Source of the DNA: Fen-1135 sp963705275
GTDB lineage: Bacteria; Desulfobacterota; Syntrophia; Syntrophales; UBA2185
Direction: 5' to 3'
Length of the DNA: 64,000 bases
Assembly: GCA_963705275.1 (NCBI GenBank)
Contig: OY970063.1
Span: 496,001-560,000, forward strand
Under the pieces are notes generated by a model, which had not been told where the DNA came from, searched no databases, and saw only the letters and a list, made by a program, of their open reading frames with translations. The position numbers and the translations under genes are program-made. This document shows, in pieces, positions 1 to 9,024 of the stretch (position 1 is the first letter of the stretch; each line of letters opens with the position of its first letter).

Positions 1-2635
1 TGTAGCTCTCGTAAAGAATGCCGAGCACGATGTATATTACCAGGATGGCTACGAGGATCAGTATCCCCAGCCCCGCCATGGATGACTTGAAGGCCTGGGC
101 TGTCCCCTGCAAACTGCCGGTTATCGTCGCGGGAAGCACCTCCCTCGACGTCTTCTCCACCCCACCCACGGCATCGCCAAGCGATTTCCCGAGTGCCAGA
201 TTGAAGGAAACCGTCACAGCCGGCAACTGGCCGAGGTGATTAACGGTAAGGGGACCCACGGTTCGCTCCAAGGCCGCCACTGTGCTCAAGGGAACGAGGT
301 TTCCGGAAGAGGATCGGATGTAAAGAAGGGAAAGCGCTGCGGGATCCATCTGGTACTCAGGCTCAAGTTCGATGATGACCCAGTACTGGTTTGTCGGCGC
401 ATAGATCGTCGAGACCTGGCGGGACGAGTATGCGCTTGAGAGGGCATCCTCGATCTGACCCGCGCTGATGCCCAGGGCTGAAGCTTTGTCCCTGTTTATC
501 CTGACATATACCTGGGGGCTCTTTATCTGCAGGTCACTCGTCACATCCAGAAAGCCCGGCAGCGCCCTCAGCTTTGCCTCCAGGACGGGGGCGTATTTGT
601 AAAGCTCCCTGATGTCTGCGCTCTGGAGTGTATACTGGTATTGGCTCTTCGTCAGAAGCCCGCCGACATTTATGGGCGGCGGGTTTTGCATAAAGACCCT
701 TATGCCCGGAACCGTGGCAAGCTTAGGTCTCATCTCCTGAATCACCTCATCCGCGCTTAACAAGCGTTCATTACGCGGTTTCAAGCGGATAAACATACGG
801 CCTATGTTGGACGCTACCGTGCTGCCGACAGCACCCACGCTTGACATGAAGCTACTGACGTTCGGGTCCTGTTGCACTATCTCGGCAAGCTTCTTTTGGT
901 GCGCAACCAGCGATTGAAAGGATATATCCTCCGCTGCTTCCGTAAAGCAGAAAATTTGACCTGTGTCTTCACTGGGGAGAAATCCTTTTGGCGTGTAGAA
1001 ATAGAGCCCGATAACAGCCACTAAGAATAAAATAGAAACGAGCAGAGTCGTCCGCCTGTAATGTAAGGCCCACTTAAGGCTTATTTCATACGCACCGCGC
1101 ATGCCTTCGAAGAACCGTTCGAAAATCTGGTAGAGACGGCCATGCCTTACCTCCGCAGGAGGACGGAGAAAACGGCTGCAGAGCATAGGCGTCAATGTGA
1201 GTGATACAAATCCGGAGATGAGAACGGCGACAGAGATAGTAACTGCAAACTCACGAAGCAGTCTTCCAACGATGCCTCCCATGAAGAGGACAGGAATAAA
1301 AACGGCAACGAGAGAAAGGGTCATGGAAAGTATGGTAAAGCTTATCTCGCGCGACCCTTTGAGGGCTGCCTCCATTACCCCTTCACCCTGCTCCATGTGT
1401 CGAACGATATTCTCCAGCATGACGATGGCGTCGTCGACCACGAATCCAACGCACAGTGTAAGAGCCATCAGCGACAGGTTATCGAGGCTATAACCGCAAA
1501 GATACATTACAGCAAAGGTTCCTACGATTGACATCGGCAAGGCTAGGCTCGGGATGACTGTGGCGGAAAGGTTGCGGAGAAAGACAAAGATCACGATAAT
1601 GACAAGACCCAGGGCTAAGAACAAGGTAAACTGAACGTCGTGAACCGAGTCTTTTATGGGCACGGATCGGTCAAAGAGGATATCGAGATTCACCGACGCC
1701 GGAAGGTCTGCACGGAAGCTCGGAAGAATGTTCTTAATAGACTGCACGACCTCGATCGTATTGGTGCCCGGCTGGCGGAGTATGGCAAGTACAATGGCCC
1801 GGGTGCCGCTGTACCAAGCGGCGACCTTGTCGTTCTGGACGCTGTCGATGACATGTCCCAGTTCACCCAGCCTCACCGGCGACCCGCCGCGATATGCCAC
1901 AATGAGCGGCCTGTAGGCCGCCGCATCATTTAGCTGGCCTGTGGCCTGTACTGTAAAGGCCTGGTGGGTTCCCCATAGGGTGCCTGTGGGAAGATTGACA
2001 TTACCTGAGGCGATGGCACTTGCCACCTCATCAATACCGATTCCTTTCGAAGCCAGAGCCTTAGGATCAAGACGGGCGCGTACGGCATACTTTTGCGCCC
2101 CATAGACCATCACTTCAGCCACGCCGCTGATCATGGAAATACGTTGTGCAAGAAGATTCTCCGCATATTCATCAACCGTCGAGAGGGGCAAAGTCGCCGT
2201 GCTCATGGCAAGGTAAAGTATCGGTTGATCGGCCGGGTTTACCTTCCGGAAGGTCGGCGGCGTCGGCATGTTTTGAGGGAGCTGGCTCGACGCCGTAGAT
2301 ATGGCGGTTTGGACGTCCTGCGCCGCCGCATCAATGCTCCTGCTCAGATTGAATTGCAGGGTAATCTTGGTGATGCCGATACCGTTCGTTGATGTCATGG
2401 AATCCAAACCGGCAATGGTCGAGAACTGCTTTTCAAGCGGTGTCGCAATGGCGGAAGCCATGGTTTCCGGGTTCGCTCCCGGTAGGTTGGCAGAAACAAG
2501 GATCGTAGGAAAGTCCACGTTGGGAAGATCGCTGACGGGGAGGGAACGGTAGGCAACTGCACCAAAGAGGAGTATCGCCGCCATGACGAGCGTTGTCATA
2601 ATCGGACGGCGTATAAATATCTCTGAAAGATTCAT
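1..2635 (-). CDS. RND multidrug efflux permease (HAE1/MdtB-type), 3' end outside window
   Basis: Inner-membrane proton-driven pump of a tripartite efflux system. Reading the minus strand from the ATG at 2635 gives about 878 residues with no stop before the window edge. The protein starts MNLSEIFIRRPIMTTLVM, the usual first transmembrane helix of RND pumps, followed by a large periplasmic loop. The TM4 signature GFVVDDAIVMLENI with its paired Asp (proton relay) is encoded near 1400-1460. RND pumps are about 1,030 residues, so roughly 150 C-terminal residues are missing here. It lies 22 bp downstream of the adaptor gene and is surely in its operon. By resemblance it is closest to MdtB/MuxB-like pumps; the substrate cannot be told from sequence. 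Confidence 0.93.
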   Translation of the reverse strand, partial: MNLSEIFIRRPIMTTLVMAAILLFGAVAYRSLPVSDLPNVDFPTILVSANLPGANPETMASAIATPLEKQFSTIAGLDSMTSTNGIGITKITLQFNLSRSIDAAAQDVQTAISTASSQLPQNMPTPPTFRKVNPADQPILYLAMSTATLPLSTVDEYAENLLAQRISMISGVAEVMVYGAQKYAVRARLDPKALASKGIGIDEVASAIASGNVNLPTGTLWGTHQAFTVQATGQLNDAAAYRPLIVAYRGGSPVRLGELGHVIDSVQNDKVAAWYSGTRAIVLAILRQPGTNTIEVVQSIKNILPSFRADLPASVNLDILFDRSVPIKDSVHDVQFTLFLALGLVIIVIFVFLRNLSATVIPSLALPMSIVGTFAVMYLCGYSLDNLSLMALTLCVGFVVDDAIVMLENIVRHMEQGEGVMEAALKGSREISFTILSMTLSLVAVFIPVLFMGGIVGRLLREFAVTISVAVLISGFVSLTLTPMLCSRFLRPPAEVRHGRLYQIFERFFEGMRGAYEISLKWALHYRRTTLLVSILFLVAVIGLYFYTPKGFLPSEDTGQIFCFTEAAEDISFQSLVAHQKKLAEIVQQDPNVSSFMSSVGAVGSTVASNIGRMFIRLKPRNERLLSADEVIQEMRPKLATVPGIRVFMQNPPPINVGGLLTKSQYQYTLQSADIRELYKYAPVLEAKLRALPGFLDVTSDLQIKSPQVYVRINRDKASALGISAGQIEDALSSAYSSRQVSTIYAPTNQYWVIIELEPEYQMDPAALSLLYIRSSSGNLVPLSTVAALERTVGPLTVNHLGQLPAVTVSFNLALGKSLGDAVGGVEKTSREVLPATITGSLQGTAQAFKSSMAGLGILILVAILVIYIVLGILYESY

Positions 2636-2657
2636 ATAGGCCCTTCCCAGTATTTAA

Positions 2658-3776
2658 TCAAGGCGCCTCTTTAATCGTCACTTGAGTCCCCGGTATGATC
2701 CGCAACTGGCCATCCGTAACTACCTGCTCTCCCGCTTGGATCCCTTTCACTATGGCAGTTTCTCCGCCAATCGTGGCTCCTATGGTGACAGGTCTCATCT
2801 CCGCTGTGAGATCCGGCTTGACGACAAAGACATATTGTCCTGATTGACCTGTCTGGATGGCTTGTGCGGGAACTATTATTGCGTGGGGCTCCTTTCTTAG
2901 TGTCAGAACTACAGTTACGAACTGCCCGGGCCAAAGGCGCTTATCACTGTTGGCAAAAGTTCCCTTAAGGGTGATAGTCCCCGTTACTTTATTTACAGCA
3001 TTGTCTATGAAGGTGAGTAACCCCTGCTCTGGGCGTTCATCTTTGGAGATAGCGGCTTGCACTCTGAGTTTTTCAATCGCCTGGTATTTCTTAACTGCCG
3101 GCAAATCATTTTCGTTGATGGTGAATGTGACATAGATGGGCTGTATCTGGTTGATGACAACCACTTCCACGTCATTGGCCTTGACGATGTTTCCCTGATG
3201 CAGCTTTAGTGATCCCGTCCGCCCGCCAATAGGGGAATGAACAGTACAGTACCGGACCTGGACGCGATTATTCTCAATAACGGCCTTATCGGCCTTCAAT
3301 GTAGCTTCCAAGGCGGCTGCGTTTGTCCGGACCTGGTCATACTGTTGCCTCGTGACAAATTGTTCCTCTAAAAGGGCAGTATACCTCTCCAAGTCCAGCT
3401 TGGCGTTTTTTGCTTGAGCCTCATCCCTTGCCAGATTGGCCTCTGCCTGCTTTACCGCCTCCACATACGAACGGCAGTCTAGTTCGAAGAGAAGATACCC
3501 CTTCCCAACGTCCTGGCCTTCCTTGAAGTTGACCTTTATTATCTCTCCTGTAATTTGTGTTTTCACCGATATGGTCTGATAAGGTTCGACATTACCGATT
3601 GCACTGATCTGCACGGGAATTGTCTTCTCCACTGCCGAAGCCACTATAACGGGCACGGGAGGGGGGGGCGGTTTTTCTTTTTTAGAGCAGCCATAAATTA
3701 GGCCGGCAGCGACATATAGGAGGATTAACCACCTTCCCAAGTTGACAACCAAACTTTTTGAAGAACCATCAGTCAT
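2658..3776 (-). CDS. RND efflux periplasmic adaptor (membrane fusion protein), lipoprotein
   Basis: Adaptor linking the RND pump to the outer-membrane channel. The 372-residue product has a hydrophobic N-terminus ending in a lipobox (LIYGC, Cys30), so it is probably a lipid-anchored MdtA/AcrA-type protein, followed by a Pro-rich linker. The order is typical: first half of the lipoyl-like barrel (about 60-100), an alpha-helical hairpin rich in Ala/Glu/Lys (about 105-165), the second half (VHSPIGGRTGSL), then beta-barrel and membrane-proximal domains. It lies between the TolC-like gene (143 bp upstream) and the pump gene (22 bp downstream), all on the minus strand. Confidence in family is high; substrate is unknown. 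Confidence 0.95.
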   Translation of the reverse strand: MTDGSSKSLVVNLGRWLILLYVAAGLIYGCSKKEKPPPPPVPVIVASAVEKTIPVQISAIGNVEPYQTISVKTQITGEIIKVNFKEGQDVGKGYLLFELDCRSYVEAVKQAEANLARDEAQAKNAKLDLERYTALLEEQFVTRQQYDQVRTNAAALEATLKADKAVIENNRVQVRYCTVHSPIGGRTGSLKLHQGNIVKANDVEVVVINQIQPIYVTFTINENDLPAVKKYQAIEKLRVQAAISKDERPEQGLLTFIDNAVNKVTGTITLKGTFANSDKRLWPGQFVTVVLTLRKEPHAIIVPAQAIQTGQSGQYVFVVKPDLTAEMRPVTIGATIGGETAIVKGIQAGEQVVTDGQLRIIPGTQVTIKEAP

Positions 3777-3892
3777 ATTGTTTTTTCCTATCTTGCCTCA
3801 TATTTATTATTCGCCGCCTTACCACATGTAATATAAGAATTGTCTTTCGCAGAGCCCCTGCGGCAATCTCTTCTTGATTTACATTGGCTGAC

Positions 3893-3911
3893 AAATTCGC
3901 TAAACGAATTT
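3893..3911. repeat. Perfect 19-bp hairpin between tolC-like and adaptor genes
   Basis: AAATTCG, a 5-nt loop (CTAAA), then CGAATTT. It begins 9 nt after the stop of the TolC-like gene. It is AT-rich and lacks a strong T tract, so it could be a weak processing or attenuation hairpin that lowers expression of the downstream adaptor and pump genes, or a protein-binding dyad. The rest of the 143-bp gap holds no gene. Confidence 0.4.
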
Positions 3912-3919
3912 ATTGATTC

Positions 3920-5233
3920 TCACGACTGGTCACCCATGACTGCTTTCAGAAGTGTTCCCGTTGCTTTTTTCATCTTTAAGATGGCAAGCTGATAATTATA
4001 AACTGCCTCTGCCAGATTCCTTTCTGCTGTGACGAGCAATGTATTCGCATCCATTACATCAAGGCTTTGTGCCAAGCCAAATTCAAACTGCTTGGAGACC
4101 GCATTGAAATTGTCCCTGGCATAGACAACCTGGTCTTCCAGATATTTGAGGGTCCCCTTTTGCGTTACAAGGTCGAGATATGCACCTGCCACCTCAATTC
4201 CCACAGACTTTTTAAAGTCTTCGTAGGCAAGCGCAGATTGTCGCTCCCTTGCACGAGCCTCTCTGACATCCGCCCTTCTCAGGCCCCCCTCAAAAAAAGG
4301 GAAGTTCAATGACAGGAGCCCATAAGTGGTGTCTCTCACCAGTGTCTGTGTTCCCGGCGACTGGTCGGCGGATGAGTAGACTCCGGACGCGGACAGCGTC
4401 GGCCAGAAAGCGCCCTTCGTATATTTGACCTGATCCTCCGCCATCTTCTTTTGTATCTCAAGACTCTTGAGATCTGCCCTCCCAGAGAAGGCCATCTCCC
4501 GGAAAGAAGATTCAGGAGTAACTTTCATGTCCTCCGGGGGCGCTTCTTTTAGTTGAAAATCTCCTTCGATACCTACAGTCCTTGCAAGAACGGCCTTTGC
4601 AAGTTCCAGCGCATTTACTGCCTTAATAGCATCAGATTGAGCACCAGAAAGCTCCCCCTGAGCTCGCAGCAGGACTGTTTTTGTCACCTCCCCGACCTTC
4701 AGACGCTTTTCCGCGGCATTTCTATATTTGATAAGCCTCTCCAAATTCGACTCAGCGATGTCGAGTGCTTTTTTGGCCTTCATAACATCATAGTACGCAG
4801 ATGCGATGCTCAATAAGTAACCTTCCCTAGTGGCATAAAGGTCATGCTGACTCTTTAAGATGTTCTCCCTTGAGATGCCGAGTGCCGTAAGTTCTCTTCC
4901 GCTCAACGACAAGGACTCATCAGCCCGCACGCCCCAGGAGGTTGCACTATCAGGCTGAAGAAGCGTGCCCGTATCATTATATTTCTCGGCGCTATATTTC
5001 GTGTAATTGCCAAACGCTGATAATTTGGGGAGCAACAATGACATGGCCTTGTCTTTGCCTGTCTTAGCTATATTCAGGTCCTCTTCCGACAGCTTAATCC
5101 TCTCGGCGCGTTCAAGGGCGATATGATAGAGTTCCTCAAGAGAATATTCTTCAGCCTGCACGCAGACTGGCACTATCGCTACATTCACGGCCAGTAAAAT
5201 ACCGACCACTAAAGAAAGCCGCCAAACGTTCAT
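3920..5233 (-). CDS. TolC-family outer-membrane efflux channel
   Basis: Outer-membrane exit duct of the tripartite pump. The start chosen is the ATG at 5233, because it opens a clear signal peptide (MNVWRLSLVV..., predicted cut after VQA, residue 27) and overlaps the TetR stop codon as ATGA. An upstream in-frame start would only add a tail inside tetR. The 437-residue protein shows the two homologous OEP repeats: long Ala/Lys/Glu-rich helices with strand segments (for example residues near ASAYYDVMKAKKALD and later GAYLDLVTQKG), ending in the FEFGLAQSLDVMDANTLL region typical of TolC-like proteins. It is co-transcribed with tetR upstream and the adaptor downstream. Confidence 0.94.
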   Translation of the reverse strand: MNVWRLSLVVGILLAVNVAIVPVCVQAEEYSLEELYHIALERAERIKLSEEDLNIAKTGKDKAMSLLLPKLSAFGNYTKYSAEKYNDTGTLLQPDSATSWGVRADESLSLSGRELTALGISRENILKSQHDLYATREGYLLSIASAYYDVMKAKKALDIAESNLERLIKYRNAAEKRLKVGEVTKTVLLRAQGELSGAQSDAIKAVNALELAKAVLARTVGIEGDFQLKEAPPEDMKVTPESSFREMAFSGRADLKSLEIQKKMAEDQVKYTKGAFWPTLSASGVYSSADQSPGTQTLVRDTTYGLLSLNFPFFEGGLRRADVREARARERQSALAYEDFKKSVGIEVAGAYLDLVTQKGTLKYLEDQVVYARDNFNAVSKQFEFGLAQSLDVMDANTLLVTAERNLAEAVYNYQLAILKMKKATGTLLKAVMGDQS

Positions 5234-5871
5234 TCCGTCAACTCCAGACCCACTCCTTTGAGAAATATATCCGAAACGCAACCCACCTTGTCACTCAAAG
5301 GGATATCCTGATTTGTAAGCATCCAATAATAAAAGAATGACCGAATGATGCCCAAGAGCGTGTAGGCCATCATCCGCGGATCCCAACTCTTCAACGTTTT
5401 TGTCTCCGTCCCGAAGCGCATGATGCTTTCCACAAATCCGACGTGGTTAAAGTAGTCAGCTATTATTTTATCCCTCAGAATCGTCCCCTTATCTGAGAGA
5501 GTTAATCCTTCGCCTCGTATAAGAAGGTCGCAGAAATCGACGTTATTTTCTACGAAATGAAAATGTGCTTCCACTAATTTTTTGATTTTGTCGATCACTT
5601 TATCTTGTCTATTTACCGACTCTCTGATTTCAAGATACATCCTGTCCAGTTTCTCGCTCACCATTACATTGTACAGATTCTCCTTGCCATCAAAGAACTG
5701 ATACAGCGTGCCTGTGGCAAAACCGGATGCGCTGGCAATCTCTGCCATCGTGGCATTATGAAATCCTTTTGCAGCAAATATCTTCTCTGCCTGACCAAGA
5801 ATTTCAGTTCTTCGGACCTGAAATTCCATCTCTTTTCTTTTTGATTTTTCCATTTTCGGGCCGATATTCAA
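5230..5871 (-). CDS. TetR/AcrR-family transcriptional repressor of the efflux operon
   Basis: A 213-residue TetR-family regulator. The N-terminal helix-turn-helix lies at about residues 20-65 (AEKIFAAKGFHNATMAEI ... GFATGTLYQFFDGKENLY), the standard TetR pattern; the C-terminal two-thirds is the variable ligand-binding and dimer domain. It is the first gene of the operon tetR-tolC-adaptor-RND, with an ATGA overlap to the channel gene, which makes autoregulation together with the pump likely. A series of TCAT/ATGA dyads sits directly upstream of its start. An earlier Met than Met7 is possible; the one given is the longest form. Confidence 0.92.
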   Translation of the reverse strand: MNIGPKMEKSKRKEMEFQVRRTEILGQAEKIFAAKGFHNATMAEIASASGFATGTLYQFFDGKENLYNVMVSEKLDRMYLEIRESVNRQDKVIDKIKKLVEAHFHFVENNVDFCDLLIRGEGLTLSDKGTILRDKIIADYFNHVGFVESIMRFGTETKTLKSWDPRMMAYTLLGIIRSFFYYWMLTNQDIPLSDKVGCVSDIFLKGVGLELTE

Positions 5872-5879
5872 ATTATAGA

Positions 5880-5920
5880 ATGACTGTTCATATTATGAAT
5901 TGTCGCTCATAATGATATGA
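5880..5920. promoter_or_regulatory. Putative TetR operator cluster
   Basis: Directly upstream of tetR are overlapping inverted repeats with TCAT/ATGA arms: ATGACTGTTCAT (5880-5891) and ATGAATTGTCGCTCAT (5895-5910), followed by TCATAATGA and a further ATGA at 5917. Alternating half-sites next to a TetR gene are typical of an autoregulatory operator. The rest of the 208-bp divergent gap is AT-rich and could also hold the promoter of the metal-importer operon. No footprint evidence exists; this is read from symmetry and position. Confidence 0.5.
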
Positions 5921-6079
5921 ATTATCCGCCTTGTCAAGAAAAATCGTCCGCGCGCCGCAGCAGAAAATTGAAAGGGATTGTATTGTTGTGTTAAAAAAAC
6001 TATGTTAGAAGAAACCGCTGATCACTGGACAAGGAATTGTGAGAATATTGGATTTTCATAAAGCGCAAATTGGAGACAT

Positions 6080-7018
6080 ATGAAAAGGGCGTATTTACCC
6101 ATTTTAGCAATTACGATCATTGCACTGACCCTTTTTCCATCCTGTCAAAGAAATGAAAAAGTGACGATAGATCACAAAAAACTCAGGGTGGTAACAACCC
6201 TATTCCCACTCTACGATTTTGCCAAACATATCGGGCGGGAAAAAGTTGAAGTAAACTTACTGCTCCCGCCGGGGGTTGAGTCTCATGCATTTGAACCGCG
6301 GCCGGCCGATATAAGACGCATCCAGGATTCGGATATTTTTCTTTTCACCAACAAAGCCATGGAACCATGGGTTGGAGGCCTCTTAAAGGGCATCGATATC
6401 AGAAGCCTCGCCATTGTCGACACAAGCAACGGCATCACCCTGTTACAAAGAACGAGTGACCATGCCGATGCGGATGAAGCCGGTAGTCCTGATCCCCACA
6501 TCTGGCTTGATTTTTCTAATGCGATAAAAATGGTGGAGACAATAGCCGCCGAATTTATTGCCAAAGATCCAGAAAACAAAGATTTCTATATGAAAAACTC
6601 TTATGAATACAAGAAAGGGCTTGAGGAACTCGACAAAAAGTATAAAAATACATTAGCGAATTGCAGAAACAGAGTAATCATCCATGCGGGGCACTTCGCT
6701 TTCGGTTACCTTACAAAAAAGTATGGCATTGAGTATGTGTCAGCGTATAAAGGTTTTTCTCCAGATGCAGAGCCAACACCTAAGAGACTTGTTGAAATTA
6801 CCAAGAATGTAAGAAGGTACGGTGTCAAATACATATATTATGAGGAACTTGTAGCTCCAAAGGTGGCAAACGTCATAGCCAAAGAAACGGGGTGTGGCTT
6901 GCTGATGCTTCATGGTGCCCACAATGTGACAAAGGAAGAAATGGAAGGCGGGGTTACATTTATTTCGCTGATGGAAAGAAATTTGGAAAATCTTAAGATG
7001 GGATTGCAATGCCAGTAG
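6080..7018 (+). CDS. znuA: ZnuA-like metal ABC transporter substrate-binding lipoprotein
   Basis: Captures a divalent metal, Zn or Mn, for the ABC importer encoded by the next two genes. The 312-residue product has a signal peptide ending in a lipobox (LFPSC, Cys22). Family metal-site His residues are visible: His69 (VESHAFEP), His140 (PDPHIWLD) and His205 (AGHFAFGY). The acidic/His loop before His140 is short (SDHADADEAG), unlike the long His-rich loop of E. coli ZnuA, so the metal is uncertain. The ATG is preceded by GGAG at good spacing. The stop overlaps the start of the ATPase gene by 10 bp, showing an operon. Confidence 0.92.
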   Translation: MKRAYLPILAITIIALTLFPSCQRNEKVTIDHKKLRVVTTLFPLYDFAKHIGREKVEVNLLLPPGVESHAFEPRPADIRRIQDSDIFLFTNKAMEPWVGGLLKGIDIRSLAIVDTSNGITLLQRTSDHADADEAGSPDPHIWLDFSNAIKMVETIAAEFIAKDPENKDFYMKNSYEYKKGLEELDKKYKNTLANCRNRVIIHAGHFAFGYLTKKYGIEYVSAYKGFSPDAEPTPKRLVEITKNVRRYGVKYIYYEELVAPKVANVIAKETGCGLLMLHGAHNVTKEEMEGGVTFISLMERNLENLKMGLQCQ

Positions 7019-7803
7019 ATGTGCTTACTGTGGAAGATCTTTACTTTCGGTATAACTCGTCGGATGTCCTAAGTGGCATCTCATTTTCGATAAAAAAAGG
7101 CGATTATATCGGCCTTGTCGGACCCAACGGTTCGGGAAAAACAACCTTAATAAAAGTCATTCTCGGCCTGCTAAGTCCATATAGCGGCCGGGTTAAGATT
7201 TTCGGAGATGATGTTGCTGCATTTTCCCGATGGGATAGAATAGGGTATCTTCCGCAGCACATTGCCGCCTTAAATCCCCGTTTCCCCGCTACGGTCAGTG
7301 AGGTCGTCGCCATGGGTCTTCTTTCCAAAAAGCGATTCCCCAAGCACCTGAACAGATCTGACCATGCAAGAGTCGATAATGTCCTCGATCTCCTTGATAT
7401 GAAGAGGCTCAAAAATGCTCCGGTAGGGGAACTTTCGGGAGGCCAGCAACAGCGGGTCCTCGTTGCCAGGGCTATCGTTAATGATCCTGAATTCCTCATT
7501 GTCGATGAACCAACAGATGCGTTAGACCCGGAAATGAGGGATCGGTTCTTCGAAATCATGCAGCGCCTGAATAAAGAGAAGCAAGTCGCCATTGTGATAG
7601 TCACACACGACACGGGAAATATCGGAAGATACACTTCAAAGCTCCTCTACGTTGATAAGAAGATCGTATTTTACGGCAGCTTCGGAGATTTTTGCGAATC
7701 CCGCGAGATTACCCAATTCTTTGGCGAGTTCGCACAGCACGTCATATGCCACAGACATGATCAGAACCTCGATTGCCCATCCGGTGACCATGGAACTGAC
7801 TGA
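7009..7803 (+). CDS. znuC: Metal ABC transporter ATP-binding protein (ZnuC-like)
   Basis: Cytoplasmic ATPase that powers metal uptake. It has 264 residues with Walker A GPNGSGKTT (38-46), signature LSGGQQQR (142-149), Walker B FLIVDEP (162-168) and the switch His in TVIVTHD-like VIVTHDTG. The arrangement matches ZnuC/MntB-family ATPases. It overlaps the binding-protein gene by 10 bp and the permease gene by 14 bp, so the three are translationally coupled. The last roughly 15 residues overlap the permease start region and are probably unstructured. Confidence 0.94.
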   Translation: MPVDVLTVEDLYFRYNSSDVLSGISFSIKKGDYIGLVGPNGSGKTTLIKVILGLLSPYSGRVKIFGDDVAAFSRWDRIGYLPQHIAALNPRFPATVSEVVAMGLLSKKRFPKHLNRSDHARVDNVLDLLDMKRLKNAPVGELSGGQQQRVLVARAIVNDPEFLIVDEPTDALDPEMRDRFFEIMQRLNKEKQVAIVIVTHDTGNIGRYTSKLLYVDKKIVFYGSFGDFCESREITQFFGEFAQHVICHRHDQNLDCPSGDHGTD

Positions 7804-8602
7804 ATTTTTTCGTTACGGGTTTCTTCAGCGGGCGCTAATTGCAGGTTCGTTCATAGGGATCCTTTGCTCAACGCTGGGCGTTTTTTTGGTGCTGAGAAGA
7901 TTCTCTCTTATAGGTGACGGCCTTGCCCATGCCACATTCGGCAGTGTGGCACTGGCGCTGCTTCTAAAGATGTCGCCTCTATATGTATCGATACCTGTCG
8001 TCATGGTATGCTCCGTAGGCATTCTCAAGCTGACCGAAAGGGCCAGACTATATGGAGATGCCGCCATCGGTGTTGTCTCATCCCTGGGCATTGCAGGCGG
8101 GGTCATGTTGTCGAGTATTGCCGGCGGCTTTAATATAGATCTGTTCAGCTATCTATTCGGTAGCATCCTATCAATCAGCGAAACTGAAGTCTTCATTTCC
8201 ATAGGACTATCCGTATTGGTTATCCTGATGATTGTTTTTTATTACAATGAGCTTTTGTCCATAACCTTTGATGAAGACTCGGCGAAGACCTCCGGCATAA
8301 ATACCAAATCGATCAATACATTGTTTGTCCTTCTAACGGCGGTGACAGTTGTCTTGTCGATGAAAGTCGTAGGCATCATGCTCATCTCCGCATTGCTTAT
8401 ATTCCCCGCAGTGACCGCACTCCAGATAGCGAGAAGCTTCAAGGCGGTAATGTTGACTGCCTCGTTATCAGCGATGGTTTCGGTGATCTCGGGAATTTTC
8501 CTCTCCTTCTTCTTCGATCTCCCAACAGGGGCAACGATTGTTCTGATTAATTTCTTCTTTTTCCTCACGGGCCTTACTTACAAGAGAATCATCAGAGCGT
8601 GA
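7790..8602 (+). CDS. znuB: Metal ABC transporter permease (ZnuB-like)
   Basis: Integral membrane channel of the Zn/Mn importer (ABC-3 family). The start chosen at 7790 gives MELTEFFRYGFLQRAL..., matching the usual N-terminus of ZnuB/MntC permeases; an alternative in-frame ATG is at 7757. The 270-residue product has about eight hydrophobic segments, and the family segment LIGDGLAHATFGSVALALL follows the first helices. It is the last gene of the operon, and a hairpin with a T tract follows at 8662. No obvious Zur or MntR operator was recognised upstream of the operon. Confidence 0.92.
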   Translation: MELTEFFRYGFLQRALIAGSFIGILCSTLGVFLVLRRFSLIGDGLAHATFGSVALALLLKMSPLYVSIPVVMVCSVGILKLTERARLYGDAAIGVVSSLGIAGGVMLSSIAGGFNIDLFSYLFGSILSISETEVFISIGLSVLVILMIVFYYNELLSITFDEDSAKTSGINTKSINTLFVLLTAVTVVLSMKVVGIMLISALLIFPAVTALQIARSFKAVMLTASLSAMVSVISGIFLSFFFDLPTGATIVLINFFFFLTGLTYKRIIRA

Positions 8603-8661
8603 AAATAATGGAGTTGTGTGATGGCTAGAGTAAGAATCCTTCTGCATAATCAAGATTTCAT

Positions 8662-8695
8662 CCTGCTGTCGGACATAACAGCAGGTCTGCTTTTT
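8662..8695 (+). terminator. Terminator-like hairpin after the metal importer operon
   Basis: A perfect 8-bp stem CCTGCTGT / ACAGCAGG (8662-8669 with 8678-8685, 8-nt loop) is followed five bases later by a run of five T. It lies 60 nt after the permease stop. The T tract is a little distant, so the call is moderate. The remaining stretch up to the superoxide dismutase gene holds no convincing coding sequence. Confidence 0.5.
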
Positions 8696-8907
8696 GATCA
8701 TGCCGCGCGGCCTGCCTGGCACTCCTAAAAATTGCGGATTCGCGGCAGGTTTGACTTTATATCTTTTCAGTAGGTAAACAGCCCTGCTGGCAGCCGCATT
8801 CATGATATGTATGATGATCTATATCGCGTGGCTGGATTCAAAAAATACGATGCGACTGACCTATTCATTTAATCTTGCCGACAGAACGACTTCTTTATCG
8901 CCTCGAA

Positions 8908-8936
8908 TTGACATATTCTGACCTTGAAGGTGTAAC
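8908..8936 (+). promoter_or_regulatory. Possible sigma-70 promoter for sodB
   Basis: A consensus -35 TTGACA (8908-8913), a 17-bp spacer and TGTAAC (8931-8936), which matches four of six bases of the -10 consensus, lie about 90 bp before the dismutase start. A Fur-type operator was not recognised. Confidence 0.4.
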
Positions 8937-9024
8937 TCCCCCAGGTTGGTCATTTTTTTCCCAGTCACTGCTTGCGCGGGCAGACCCTGTTGTGCTATGC
9001 TTTAGAAAAAAGGAGGATACCACT

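Noticed and set aside
1..2635. Several plus-strand open frames of 60-100 codons
   Set aside because: They are antisense to a continuous RND pump reading frame with full family motifs.
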